DNA from: Bradyrhizobium guangdongense | GTDB lineage: Bacteria > Pseudomonadota > Alphaproteobacteria > Rhizobiales > Xanthobacteraceae | Direction of reading: 5' to 3' | Assembly (NCBI RefSeq): GCF_006483445.1 | Contig: NZ_PPPT01000064.1 | Coordinates: 1 to 36,974 of the forward strand | DNA: 36,974 nt | Shown here: positions 16,993 to 23,578 of the stretch, piece by piece | Position numbering within the stretch: position 1 is the stretch's first letter | Layout: every line of letters begins with the position of its first letter | Notes under the pieces: generated by a model | Database searches by the model: none | What the model was told of the DNA's origin: nothing | The model's input: only the letters and a program-made list of their open reading frames with translations | Made by a program: the position numbers and the translations under genes

Positions 16993-17145
16993 ATGACGGA
17001 AGTAGTCCGACTGCCCCGCAAGCTTTCCGAGGAGCCGCACGCGCCGAAGCCGCAGCGGCCGAGCCATCAACGGGTCATTGAGCAACTGGATCGCTGGGCC
17101 AACAGCCCGGGTCTGCAACCGCCGAGGACATCAAATGACTCGTAG
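16993..17145 (+). CDS. Small hypothetical protein (50 aa)
   Basis: ATG at 16993 after GGAGAGAG. A short polar protein, MTEVVRLPRKLSEEP at the start and RWANSPGLQPPR near the end. The tail resembles the C-terminal WLxSPGLQPP motif that I associate with a Bradyrhizobium small-protein family, whose N-terminal HTFEQRL motif appears instead in the next gene. The two genes overlap by 11 bases in different frames, so they are probably translationally coupled. An AT-rich stretch (about 16870-16930) upstream may hold the promoter. Confidence 0.6.
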   Translation: MTEVVRLPRKLSEEPHAPKPQRPSHQRVIEQLDRWANSPGLQPPRTSNDS

Positions 17146-17332
17146 ACGCTCAGAACCTCACACATTCGAACAGCGCCTCGGCGCACAGAAGATCCGGCTC
17201 GAAAGCGAGCTCGCTTGCCTCCCGAATGGCAAGCAGCGCGACGCCGTCGTCGCGCGCATTGAGCAGCTTCAGACTGCGGCTGACATGCATGCGTTTCTGT
17301 CGCCCGGCAACGCCCCTGCGCAACCGCGCTGA
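17135..17332 (+). CDS. Small HTFEQRL-type hypothetical protein (65 aa)
   Basis: Starts MTRRRSEPHTFEQRLGAQK at an ATG that lies inside the end of the previous gene. It is helical (KIRLESELACLPNGKQRDAVV, then IEQLQTAADMHAFL). The pattern His-Thr-Phe-Glu-Gln-Arg-Leu, a Leu-Pro-x-Gly-x-x-Arg-Asp turn, and a second helix ending AADMHAFLS is typical of a small family in Bradyrhizobium. Function unknown. Translation probably depends on ribosomes finishing the upstream gene, since no separate strong ribosome binding site is seen. Confidence 0.65.
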   Translation: MTRRRSEPHTFEQRLGAQKIRLESELACLPNGKQRDAVVARIEQLQTAADMHAFLSPGNAPAQPR

Positions 17333-17351
17333 CTCGACGCGTATCGTTCTC

Positions 17352-17376
17352 GGAACGATCACATTCTTCTCCTGTT
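17352..17376 (+). promoter_or_regulatory. EcfG promoter, GGAAC-N17-GTT
   Basis: GGAAC at 17352-17356 and GTT at 17374-17376 with 17 bp between. The PRC-barrel gene begins 35 bp downstream. Confidence 0.75.
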
Positions 17377-17410
17377 GGTCCCAGACCATTGCAAGCGAGG
17401 GAGATTTGAG

Positions 17411-17770
17411 ATGATGGACGAGAGCGAAACCGGCACACTGATCGGCAGCGACAAGGTCGAGGGAACTTCGGTCTACGGCACCGACCGGAACAAGATCGGC
17501 TCGATCGAACGCGTGATGATCGACAAGAAGAGCGGCCGGGTGTCCTACGCGGTGCTCGGCTTTGGCGGGTTCCTCGGACTCGGCAACGATCACTATCCGC
17601 TGCCCTGGCAGTCCCTGAAATACGACACCAACCTTGGTGGCTACGTCACCGGGATCACCGAGAAGGAATTGGAAGGAGCGCCCCGTTACGCCCAGCAGGC
17701 GGAGTGGAATTGGGGAGATGACGCCAAGATTCGTTCGGTGAACGCGTATTACGGCGTGCCGTTCGCCTGA
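17411..17770 (+). CDS. PRC-barrel domain protein (119 aa)
   Basis: The PRC-barrel fold covers about residues 8-75: LIGSDKVEGTSVYGTDRNKIGSIERVMID, then a beta-rich part (RVSYAVLGFGGFLGLGNDHYPLPW). The C-terminal part (about 85-119) has RYAQQAEWNW and NAYYGVPFA, a tail common in rhizobial PRC-barrel stress proteins. Such proteins are abundant in alphaproteobacteria under general stress; the biochemical role is not settled. The ATG at 17411 follows GGGAG; the next codon is also ATG. The EcfG promoter directly upstream and the short gene at 17795 make a two-gene unit closed by a terminator. Confidence 0.85.
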   Translation: MMDESETGTLIGSDKVEGTSVYGTDRNKIGSIERVMIDKKSGRVSYAVLGFGGFLGLGNDHYPLPWQSLKYDTNLGGYVTGITEKELEGAPRYAQQAEWNWGDDAKIRSVNAYYGVPFA

Positions 17771-17794
17771 GGCGCGACATCTGAGGAGTTTTCG

Positions 17795-17953
17795 ATGAGC
17801 AAGGAGAAGCCGACCGACGATCCCCGCAACGAGAACGACTGGGGATCGCATGCGCAAACGGAAAAGCCGTGGAAGGGCAATCCCGAGAAGGAGCAGCGGT
17901 CCGACGACCCCAAGCTCGATCTCGAAAAGTGGCACAAGACCAGGACGCATTGA
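17795..17953 (+). CDS. Short hydrophilic protein (52 aa), downstream of the PRC-barrel gene
   Basis: A 53-codon frame starting at the ATG at 17795, 24 bp after the PRC-barrel stop, with GAGGAG well placed upstream. It begins MSKEKPTDDPRNENDWGSH and ends DLEKWHKTRTH. It is highly polar with three Trp residues and no hydrophobic core, so probably disordered. The good ribosome binding site, the close spacing and the strong terminator 20 bp after the stop support a real gene in the same general-stress operon. I do not know a function. Confidence 0.7.
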   Translation: MSKEKPTDDPRNENDWGSHAQTEKPWKGNPEKEQRSDDPKLDLEKWHKTRTH

Positions 17954-17972
17954 ACGGACTGGTTTCGATGCG

Positions 17973-18000
17973 AATGGCCGGGCAAGCGCCCGGCCATTTT
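17973..18000 (+). terminator. Rho-independent terminator of the PRC-barrel operon
   Basis: Perfect 11-bp stem: AATGGCCGGGC (17973-17983) and GCCCGGCCATT (17988-17998), AAGC tetraloop, T-run at the end. Confidence 0.9.
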
Positions 18001-18004
18001 GCCT

Positions 18005-18092
18005 CGTAGCCCGGATGGAGCGAAAGCGTGACCCGGGAATCGCGCCGCGGATCGAACTGCCCCGGATTACGCTGCGCTCCATCCGGGCTACG
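18005..18092. repeat. Dispersed inverted repeat with perfect 18-bp ends
   Basis: CGTAGCCCGGATGGAGCG (18005-18022) is mirrored by its exact inverse complement at 18075-18092. The stretch between is also rich in short complementary pieces. I recognise the GTAGCCCGGATGGAGCG end as a common intergenic repeat of Bradyrhizobium and Rhodopseudomonas. It directly follows the operon terminator and has no coding content. Confidence 0.8.
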
Positions 18093-18106
18093 AGGGTTTA
18101 CGTTGC

Positions 18107-18780
18107 CCGACGGGCAAATCACGCCATGGATCGGTCAATCGCGCAGCCACCAAATATTCCGATTGACCGAAATCGCATCTTCGGATTATACGCAAATCAC
18201 CCCGGCCCGCCAAAAGGGACGTTTCGCGATCGTCACGAACCGTAGGCCGGGATGCGGTGGACGCGGTAGCGCCGGCGCGTGACGCAGATGGCAGGGCGGG
18301 CAACCGTGAGCCATCGCGATCCGCGGGATCGACACGGCGCGGTCACAGCGTTTATCGCCGGCTTCGGAAGCGAGCACGCGCAAGCTTTCGAATGTCCGGC
18401 GAGGGACGCCCGCGGACGGCAAAAGCGTGTGGTCCTGGCGCCCGGAGTCTGGCGTCAAGGCTTGCAGTTATGGAGCGGCCCGACCGGGCGCGCGCATCAG
18501 CCATCTGCAAGACGACGGGGGCAATAGTGCACCGCTCCCCGGGGAGAGCGCGCCATAAGCAGTTAAAACCATCCGCGCAGGGAAGGCCGGGCATCTCGGC
18601 CAACACCTGTGATCACCCCGCGTGCGTTCTTTCGCGTGCGGATCGTGGGTGCCAGCCGGCGCCCGGCCTTCCCAGCGCCCTCTGTTTCAAGGGAGGGTGG
18701 AACGAGAAGCAAAGCTCGGGCGAAATGCGCCGCGAGATCGCGAAATCGCGTCTGCTGCGATGAATTGTATTCCTCCGCGA
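18107..18780. repeat. Long dispersed non-coding element, structured
   Basis: A gene-free stretch of nearly 700 bp. Stretches such as AAGGGACGTTTCGCGATCG (near 18214), ATGCGGTGGACGCGG (near 18252) and GGGGGCAATAGTGCA (near 18518) are familiar to me from a repeated intergenic element in Bradyrhizobiaceae. Internal pairing is strong: GGGAAGGCCGGGC (18580-18592) is matched exactly by GCCCGGCCTTCCC (18661-18673), extended by GCGC/GCGC after one mismatch, and CTCCCCGGGGAG (about 18535-18546) is self-complementary. Open frames across it have no ribosome binding sites or protein-like sequence. It may be a decayed mobile element or a structured RNA. Confidence 0.6.
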
Positions 18781-18793
18781 ATTACACTCTCAC

Positions 18794-18925
18794 GCCGTCA
18801 CCCTGAGGTGCCGGAGCGAAGCGGAGGCCTCGAAGGGCGACGGCCCGGCTGCATCGGAGCCGTTCATCCTTCGAGGCTCCCCATGCGAAGCGTTGCATCG
18901 CATGGCTCGCACCTCAGGATGACGG
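18794..18925. repeat. Nested inverted repeat (CCTGAGGTGC element)
   Basis: Outer arms CCTGAGGTGC (18802-18811) and GCACCTCAGG (18909-18918), extended outward by CGTCA and TGACG; inner arms CCTCGAAGG (18828-18836) and CCTTCGAGG (18868-18876). This nested palindrome is a type I recognise from many Bradyrhizobium intergenic regions. It ends 76 bp before the -35 of the next promoter. Confidence 0.75.
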
Positions 18926-19001
18926 GTAGTCAGTCTGGAAAAGGAACTATCTTGAAATAATAGGATATCTACCTTTCGTGGGGAGTCGAGCCGCCTACAA
19001 T

Positions 19002-19032
19002 TTGACAGTTCTTTTTTAGAACTTTATGTTCT
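19002..19032 (+). promoter_or_regulatory. Sigma70-type promoter with three phased half-sites
   Basis: TTGACA at 19002-19007, 17 bp, TATGTT at 19025-19030. Three half-sites lie across it at exact 10-bp steps: GTTCT (19008-19012), inverse AGAAC (19018-19022), GTTCT (19028-19032). The first two sit in a 17-bp perfect palindrome (AGTTCT, five T, AGAACT); the last two form another with a five-base spacer. A repressor bound here would block the polymerase. It serves the SDR gene at 19084. Confidence 0.65.
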
Positions 19033-19083
19033 GCGCCAACCACCAGCCGCCCGCGATTCCGGCGGCCCTCACAGGAGGCGACC

Positions 19084-19821
19084 TTGCCCAAGCGACATGC
19101 GACAGCCGCCATCATCGGTGCCGGCGATTTCATCGGCTCCGAGATTGCCAAAAAATTCGCCGGCGAAGGTTTTACCGTGTTCGCCGGCCGCCGTAACGGC
19201 GACAAGCTGGCGCCGCTCGTCAAGGAGATCGAAGCCGCCGGCGGCGAAATCCACGCGCGCTCGCTCGATGCGCGCAAGGAGGAGGAGATCATCTCCTTCC
19301 TCAACGACGCCGACAAGCACGCGCCGCTCGACGTCTGCATCTTCAATGTCGGCGCCAACGTCAACTTTCCGATCCTCGACACCACCGAGCGCGTGTTTCG
19401 CAAGGTGTGGGAGATGGCCTGCTATTCCGGCTTCCTCGCCGGACGTGAAGCGGCACGGCTGATGCTGCCGCGTGGCCGCGGCAACATCTTCTTCACGGGC
19501 GCCACTGCATCCTTGCGCGGCCGCAGCGGCTTTGCCGCCTTTGCCAGCGCCAAGTTCGGCTTGCGTGCCGTTGCGCAGGCGATGGCGCGTGAATTGGGTC
19601 CAAAGAACATCCATGTCGCGCATCTCATCATCGATTCCGGTGTCGATACCGAATGGGTGCGGCAGCGCCGGCTGGAAGCACTCGGGCCCAATGCGCTCGA
19701 CAATCCCGATCTGTTGATGCCGCCCTCGGCGGTAGCGGATGCCTATTGGCAGCTCTATCAGCAGCCGAAGAGCGCCTGGACGTTCGAAATGGAGATCCGC
19801 CCGTTCGGAGAGAAATGGTGA
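19084..19821 (+). CDS. SDR family oxidoreductase-like protein, catalytic Tyr replaced by Phe (245 aa)
   Basis: A TTG start at 19084 is set by AGGAGG five bases upstream; the protein begins MPKRHATAAIIGAGDFIG. The Rossmann motif is GAGDFIG (12-18). The usual NNAG is FNVGAN (87-92). The conserved Ser is near 143 (TASLRG). The catalytic YxxxK is FASAK, Phe153 to Lys157, so the proton-donating Tyr is missing. The codons there read TTT and AAG with no sign of sequence error, and I recall the same Phe in related proteins, so it may be a subfamily trait. Activity may be altered or absent; the substrate is unknown. It shares its operator-bearing promoter with the nitronate monooxygenase-type gene 62 bp downstream. 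Confidence 0.8.
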   Translation: MPKRHATAAIIGAGDFIGSEIAKKFAGEGFTVFAGRRNGDKLAPLVKEIEAAGGEIHARSLDARKEEEIISFLNDADKHAPLDVCIFNVGANVNFPILDTTERVFRKVWEMACYSGFLAGREAARLMLPRGRGNIFFTGATASLRGRSGFAAFASAKFGLRAVAQAMARELGPKNIHVAHLIIDSGVDTEWVRQRRLEALGPNALDNPDLLMPPSAVADAYWQLYQQPKSAWTFEMEIRPFGEKW

Positions 19822-19883
19822 CCGCTGCGCGGAACTGTGGCTAACTCGATCCCAATACAATCCGTATCCGGGAGGGAAATTAC

Positions 19884-20885
19884 GTGAAGACCGCGATCAC
19901 CGAACTGTTCGGCATCGAGCATCCGATCATCCAGGGTGGCATGCATTTCGTCGGCTTCGCCGAGCTTGCGGCCGCCGTCTCCAACGCCGGCGGGCTCGGC
20001 ATCATCACCGGGCTGACGCAGCGCACCCCGGAATTGCTCGCCAAGGAGATCGCGCGCTGTCGCGACATGACCGACAAGCCCTTTGGCGTGAACCTCACCT
20101 TCCTGCCGACTTTTGCCACGCCGCCTTACCCGGAATATATCGCCGCGATCGTCGAGGGCGGCATCAAGGCCGTGGAAACCGCGGGCCGCAGCCCCGAACA
20201 ATATATGCCGGCGCTGAAGGCGGCCGGCATCAAGGTGATCCACAAATGCACCTCGGTACGTCACTCGCTGAAAGCCGAGCGGATCGGCTGCGATGCCGTC
20301 AGCGTCGATGGCTTTGAATGCGGCGGTCATCCCGGCGAGGACGACGTTCCCAACATGATCCTGCTGCCGCGCGCGGCGGAAGAATTGAAGATTCCCTTCG
20401 TCGCCTCCGGCGGCATGGCCGACGGCCGCAGCCTGGTCGCAGCGCTCTCACTGGGCGCGGCCGGCATGAACATGGGCACGCGCTTCATCGCCACCAAGGA
20501 AGCGCCGGTGCATCAGAACGTGAAGAATGCGTTGGTTGCCGCAAGCGAGCTCGACACCCGCCTGATCATGCGGAGCTTGCGCAACACCGAGCGCGTGCTG
20601 AAGAACGCCAATGTCGATCGCTTGCTGGAGATCGAGCGCGCGAAGGGCGACAAGTTGAAGATCGACGACATCCACGACCAGGTCGCGGGCGTCTATCCAA
20701 AGATCATGCTCGAGGGTGCGATGGATGCCGGCGCCTGGAGCTGCGGCATGGTCGCGGGTCTCATCCACGACATTCCCACCTGCAAGGAGCTGATCGATCG
20801 CATCATGCAACAGGCCGACGATATCATCCGCAACCGCCTGATGGGCTTCCTTGATGGCAAGCCGGCCGCACGCAAGGTCGCCTGA
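19884..20885 (+). CDS. Nitronate monooxygenase family flavoprotein (333 aa)
   Basis: An FMN-dependent TIM-barrel enzyme of the 2-nitropropane dioxygenase/nitronate monooxygenase family, some members of which are NADH:quinone reductases. Motifs: IIQGGMHFVG (15-24), GGLGIITG (36-43), VDGFECGGHPG with candidate active-site His149, and phosphate-binding ASGGMADGRSLVAALSLGAAG plus MGTRF. Start is GTG at 19884 with GGGAGG upstream. Length fits the family. With the SDR gene it forms a likely two-gene operon ending at a terminator near 20915. Whether the substrate is a nitronate, a quinone or an enoyl-type compound cannot be told from sequence alone. Confidence 0.87.
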   Translation: MKTAITELFGIEHPIIQGGMHFVGFAELAAAVSNAGGLGIITGLTQRTPELLAKEIARCRDMTDKPFGVNLTFLPTFATPPYPEYIAAIVEGGIKAVETAGRSPEQYMPALKAAGIKVIHKCTSVRHSLKAERIGCDAVSVDGFECGGHPGEDDVPNMILLPRAAEELKIPFVASGGMADGRSLVAALSLGAAGMNMGTRFIATKEAPVHQNVKNALVAASELDTRLIMRSLRNTERVLKNANVDRLLEIERAKGDKLKIDDIHDQVAGVYPKIMLEGAMDAGAWSCGMVAGLIHDIPTCKELIDRIMQQADDIIRNRLMGFLDGKPAARKVA

Positions 20886-20914
20886 TTCTGCATTCGACGT
20901 ATGACGCTTTAACT

Positions 20915-20944
20915 GGGGATCGCGTGACATGCGGTCCCCGTTTT
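20915..20944 (+). terminator. Probable rho-independent terminator after the SDR-nitronate monooxygenase pair
   Basis: GGGGATCGC (20915-20923) pairs with GCGGTCCCC (20931-20939), one G-T wobble, seven-base loop, followed by GTTTT. Confidence 0.75.
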
Positions 20945-21036
20945 GCATTGTGCGCAACCGCGATCAACAACGCGTGTCTTGCCTGACCCCGACGCCTGCT
21001 GTTTCCTTAATCGCGAGGGCTTCGAGTCATCTTCCC

Positions 21037-22632
21037 ATGCCAAGCGAACTTCCGACCATCAGGCGACGAGATCTGCTTGCATTGATCGGCACGGTCGCCG
21101 GCAGTGCTGCGATGTATCACGCGATGACCAGCCTCGGTTTCGCGTCGGAGTCGCCCTATCAGGGGCCGATCCGGCTCGAAGGCGATCCGAAGGGGGCAAG
21201 CGTCCTCGTGCTCGGCGCCGGCCTTGCGGGCATGACCGCGGCGCTGGAACTGCGCAAGGCGGGCTACAAGGTCCAGATCCTCGAATTCAATGGTCGCGCC
21301 GGCGGCCGCAATTGGACCCTGCGCGGCGGCGACAGTTTTACCGAGCTCGGCGGCTTCAAGCAGACCTGCGACTTCGCGGACGGGCTCTATATCAATCCCG
21401 GCCCCTGGCGCATTCCGCATCATCACCGCGCGCTGCTGGACTATTGCAAGCGGCTGAACGTTGCGCTCGAGCCGTTCAACCAGCTCAATCACGCCGCCTA
21501 TCTGCATTCGGTCCGCGCCTTCGCCGGCAAGCCGCAGCGCATCCGCGCGGTGAAGGCCGACTTCCAGGGACAGATCGCCGAGCTGCTCGCCAAGGTGACT
21601 CAACAAGGCAAGCTCGACGAGACCGTCTCCAGGGAAGACCAGGAGATTCTGTTGCAGGCGCTGCGCTCCTGGGGCGCACTCGACAACGGCTATGGCTACA
21701 AGGCCAATCTGATCTCGGCAGAGTTTCGCGGCTACGCAAGGGATCCCGGCGGCGGCTTGACCGCGATGCCGGAGGCGAGCGAGCCGGTCGGCCTGTCGGA
21801 GATCCTGAAGTCGCGGCTCTGGCGTTATCTGCGCGGCTTCGCGCATTACAATTTCCAGACCACGATGTTCCAGCCGGTCGGCGGCATGGACATGATCGGC
21901 AAGGCGTTTGCAAAAGAGGTCGGCGATCTCATCCGCTTCAATGCAAAGGTCACCGAGATCAAGCAGGACGACCGCGGCGTGACCGTCAGCTATGTCGATG
22001 CAGGCAAGCCCGGCGCCGTGCAGCAGGTGCAGGCCGACTGGTGCGTCTGCACGATTCCGCTGTCGATCCTGAGCCAGTTGCCGGTCGATGTCAGCGCCGC
22101 CATGAAGTCGGCGATTGATGCCGTGCCCTATGCCGCCTCCGTCAAGATCGGCCTGCAGTTCAAGCGCCGGTTCTGGGAGGAGGACGAGCAGATCTATGGC
22201 GGCATCAGCTACACCGATTTGCCGATCCGCCAGATCGCCTATCCCAACTATGGTTATAACCGCGCCGGGCGCGGCGTGCTGCTCGGGGCCTATCTGTTCG
22301 AGGGACCGAACGCCTATGAGTTCACGGCGATGTCGCCCGCCGAGCGTGTCGCGCGCGCGGTCGAGTTCGGCGCCGCCATCCATCCGCAATACAAGGCCGA
22401 GTTCGAGACCGGCGTGTCTGTCGCCTGGCACCGAGTTCCGTTCGTGCTCGGCTGCAGCGGCGACTGGACCGACGCGACGCGCGATGCGCACTACAAGAAT
22501 CTCTGCCAGATCGACGGCCGCATCGTGCTTGCCGGCGAACACGCCTCTGCCTTGCCCGCATGGCAGGAGGGTGCCATCCTGTCGGCGCTCGATGCGATCA
22601 CGCGGCTGCACGATCGCGTTGTGAGGATGTGA
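21037..22632 (+). CDS. Tat-exported flavin amine oxidase/dehydrogenase (531 aa)
   Basis: Oxidises amines to imines through FAD. The start MPSELPTIRRRDLLALIG gives a twin-arginine signal (RRRDLL, 9-14) and a hydrophobic segment to about 36, so it is predicted to fold with FAD in the cytoplasm and act in the periplasm. FAD-binding motif GAGLAG (60-65), acidic end at ILEFNGRAGGR, C-terminal FAD motif GEHASALPAWQEGA (about 497-510). Upstream in-frame codons from 20929 are not protein-like. The next gene, a cytochrome c, overlaps its stop by one base, which hints that electrons go to the cytochrome rather than oxygen, as known for the related nicotine oxidoreductase NicA2 with its cytochrome. Substrate unknown. 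Confidence 0.88.
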   Translation: MPSELPTIRRRDLLALIGTVAGSAAMYHAMTSLGFASESPYQGPIRLEGDPKGASVLVLGAGLAGMTAALELRKAGYKVQILEFNGRAGGRNWTLRGGDSFTELGGFKQTCDFADGLYINPGPWRIPHHHRALLDYCKRLNVALEPFNQLNHAAYLHSVRAFAGKPQRIRAVKADFQGQIAELLAKVTQQGKLDETVSREDQEILLQALRSWGALDNGYGYKANLISAEFRGYARDPGGGLTAMPEASEPVGLSEILKSRLWRYLRGFAHYNFQTTMFQPVGGMDMIGKAFAKEVGDLIRFNAKVTEIKQDDRGVTVSYVDAGKPGAVQQVQADWCVCTIPLSILSQLPVDVSAAMKSAIDAVPYAASVKIGLQFKRRFWEEDEQIYGGISYTDLPIRQIAYPNYGYNRAGRGVLLGAYLFEGPNAYEFTAMSPAERVARAVEFGAAIHPQYKAEFETGVSVAWHRVPFVLGCSGDWTDATRDAHYKNLCQIDGRIVLAGEHASALPAWQEGAILSALDAITRLHDRVVRM

Positions 22633-23042
22633 TGGTGGAAGGCGCGTTGCTCTCCCGGCTTGCAATTGCGGTGCTCGCGCTGCTGTCGCCGACGGCGCTC
22701 GCGCATGACGGCCCGCAAACGCACATCTTCTCCTCCGGCTTCAATTTCGCCGAGACCACGGGCGAAGAGCTGTTCGCCAATATTTGTCAGGGCTGCCACA
22801 TGCCCGACGGCAGCGGCGCTTCAGGGGCGGGCACCTATCCCTCGCTCGTCGCCGACAGGAATCTGGAGGCGCGCGGATACCCGGTCTATCTCGTCATCAA
22901 CGGGCGCAAGGCCATGCCGCCGTTCGGCGAGATGATGACGGATGCGCAGATCGCCGCGGTCGTGAACTATCTGCGCACGCACTTTGACAACAACTATCAG
23001 GACATAGTGACGGCGGGCGAAGTCAGGGATGCACGCCGCTAG
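22632..23042 (+). CDS. Exported mono-haem c-type cytochrome (136 aa)
   Basis: ATG at 22632 shares its A with the amine oxidase TGA (TGATG), implying translational coupling. Signal peptide with core LAIAVLALLSPTALA (about 10-24), then one class I haem site, CQGCH (52-56), and a likely axial Met95 in GRKAMPPFGEM. Size and motif order fit a small soluble periplasmic electron carrier. Its position makes it the natural electron acceptor for the amine oxidase encoded immediately upstream; that link is inference from context. Electrons would pass on to a terminal oxidase encoded elsewhere. Confidence 0.9.
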   Translation: MVEGALLSRLAIAVLALLSPTALAHDGPQTHIFSSGFNFAETTGEELFANICQGCHMPDGSGASGAGTYPSLVADRNLEARGYPVYLVINGRKAMPPFGEMMTDAQIAAVVNYLRTHFDNNYQDIVTAGEVRDARR

Positions 23043-23064
23043 AAACAATAACAGGGGGCGACGA

Positions 23065-23559
23065 ATGAACTTCAGAACCATGGCCGCGATCGGCGGGCTG
23101 CTCGGAGCGATGCAGATGGGAATCGCGCAGGCCGAAGTGATCCGGCATCCGATTCCGAACTCGACCTTTCCGATCGCGCAATCGGTGCAGGTCACCGGCA
23201 ATGTGACGACCTATTACGTTAGCGGCCAGGTGCCGCCGGTCGCCAACAAGGATGCCGATCCGCAGAGCCTGCAGGCCTATGGCGACACCAAGACACAGAC
23301 CGTCGGCGTGCTCAATCGCATCAAGACCATTTTGGACGGCCTTGGTCTGACCATGGGCGACGTCGTGAAGATGCAGGTCTTCCTGGTGCACAACACGGCG
23401 ATGCCGATGGACTTCAAGGCCTTCATGGAAGGCTACACCCAGTTCTTCGGCGGCAGCCAGCCCAATCTGCCGGCCCGCTCCGTGGTCGGCGTCGCTTCGC
23501 TCGCCAATCCCGGTTTCCTGGTCGAGATCGAGGTGATCGCAGTGAAGGACGCCAAATAA
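23065..23559 (+). CDS. Exported RidA (YjgF/UK114) family protein (164 aa)
   Basis: RidA proteins hydrolyse reactive enamine and imine intermediates. Start MNFRTMAAIGG at 23065 with GGGGG upstream. A signal peptide (cleavage about AQA, residue 23) is unusual because most RidA proteins are cytoplasmic. The core keeps YYVSGQVP, GDTKTQTVGVLNRIKTIL, VVKMQVFLV and the key arginine, Arg138, in LPARSVVGV, with the acidic VEIEV strand near 154-156. The length equals a RidA domain plus the signal and a short insert. Lying 22 bp after the cytochrome gene, it could deal with imines released by the amine oxidase in the periplasm. Confidence 0.87.
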   Translation: MNFRTMAAIGGLLGAMQMGIAQAEVIRHPIPNSTFPIAQSVQVTGNVTTYYVSGQVPPVANKDADPQSLQAYGDTKTQTVGVLNRIKTILDGLGLTMGDVVKMQVFLVHNTAMPMDFKAFMEGYTQFFGGSQPNLPARSVVGVASLANPGFLVEIEVIAVKDAK

Positions 23560-23578
23560 GCGGCGAAGGGAATACAGC

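Noticed and set aside
18257..18763. Open frame of 168 codons inside the long repeat
   Set aside because: Arg/Ser-rich translation without recognisable protein features, no ribosome binding site, and several frames are equally open as expected for high GC.
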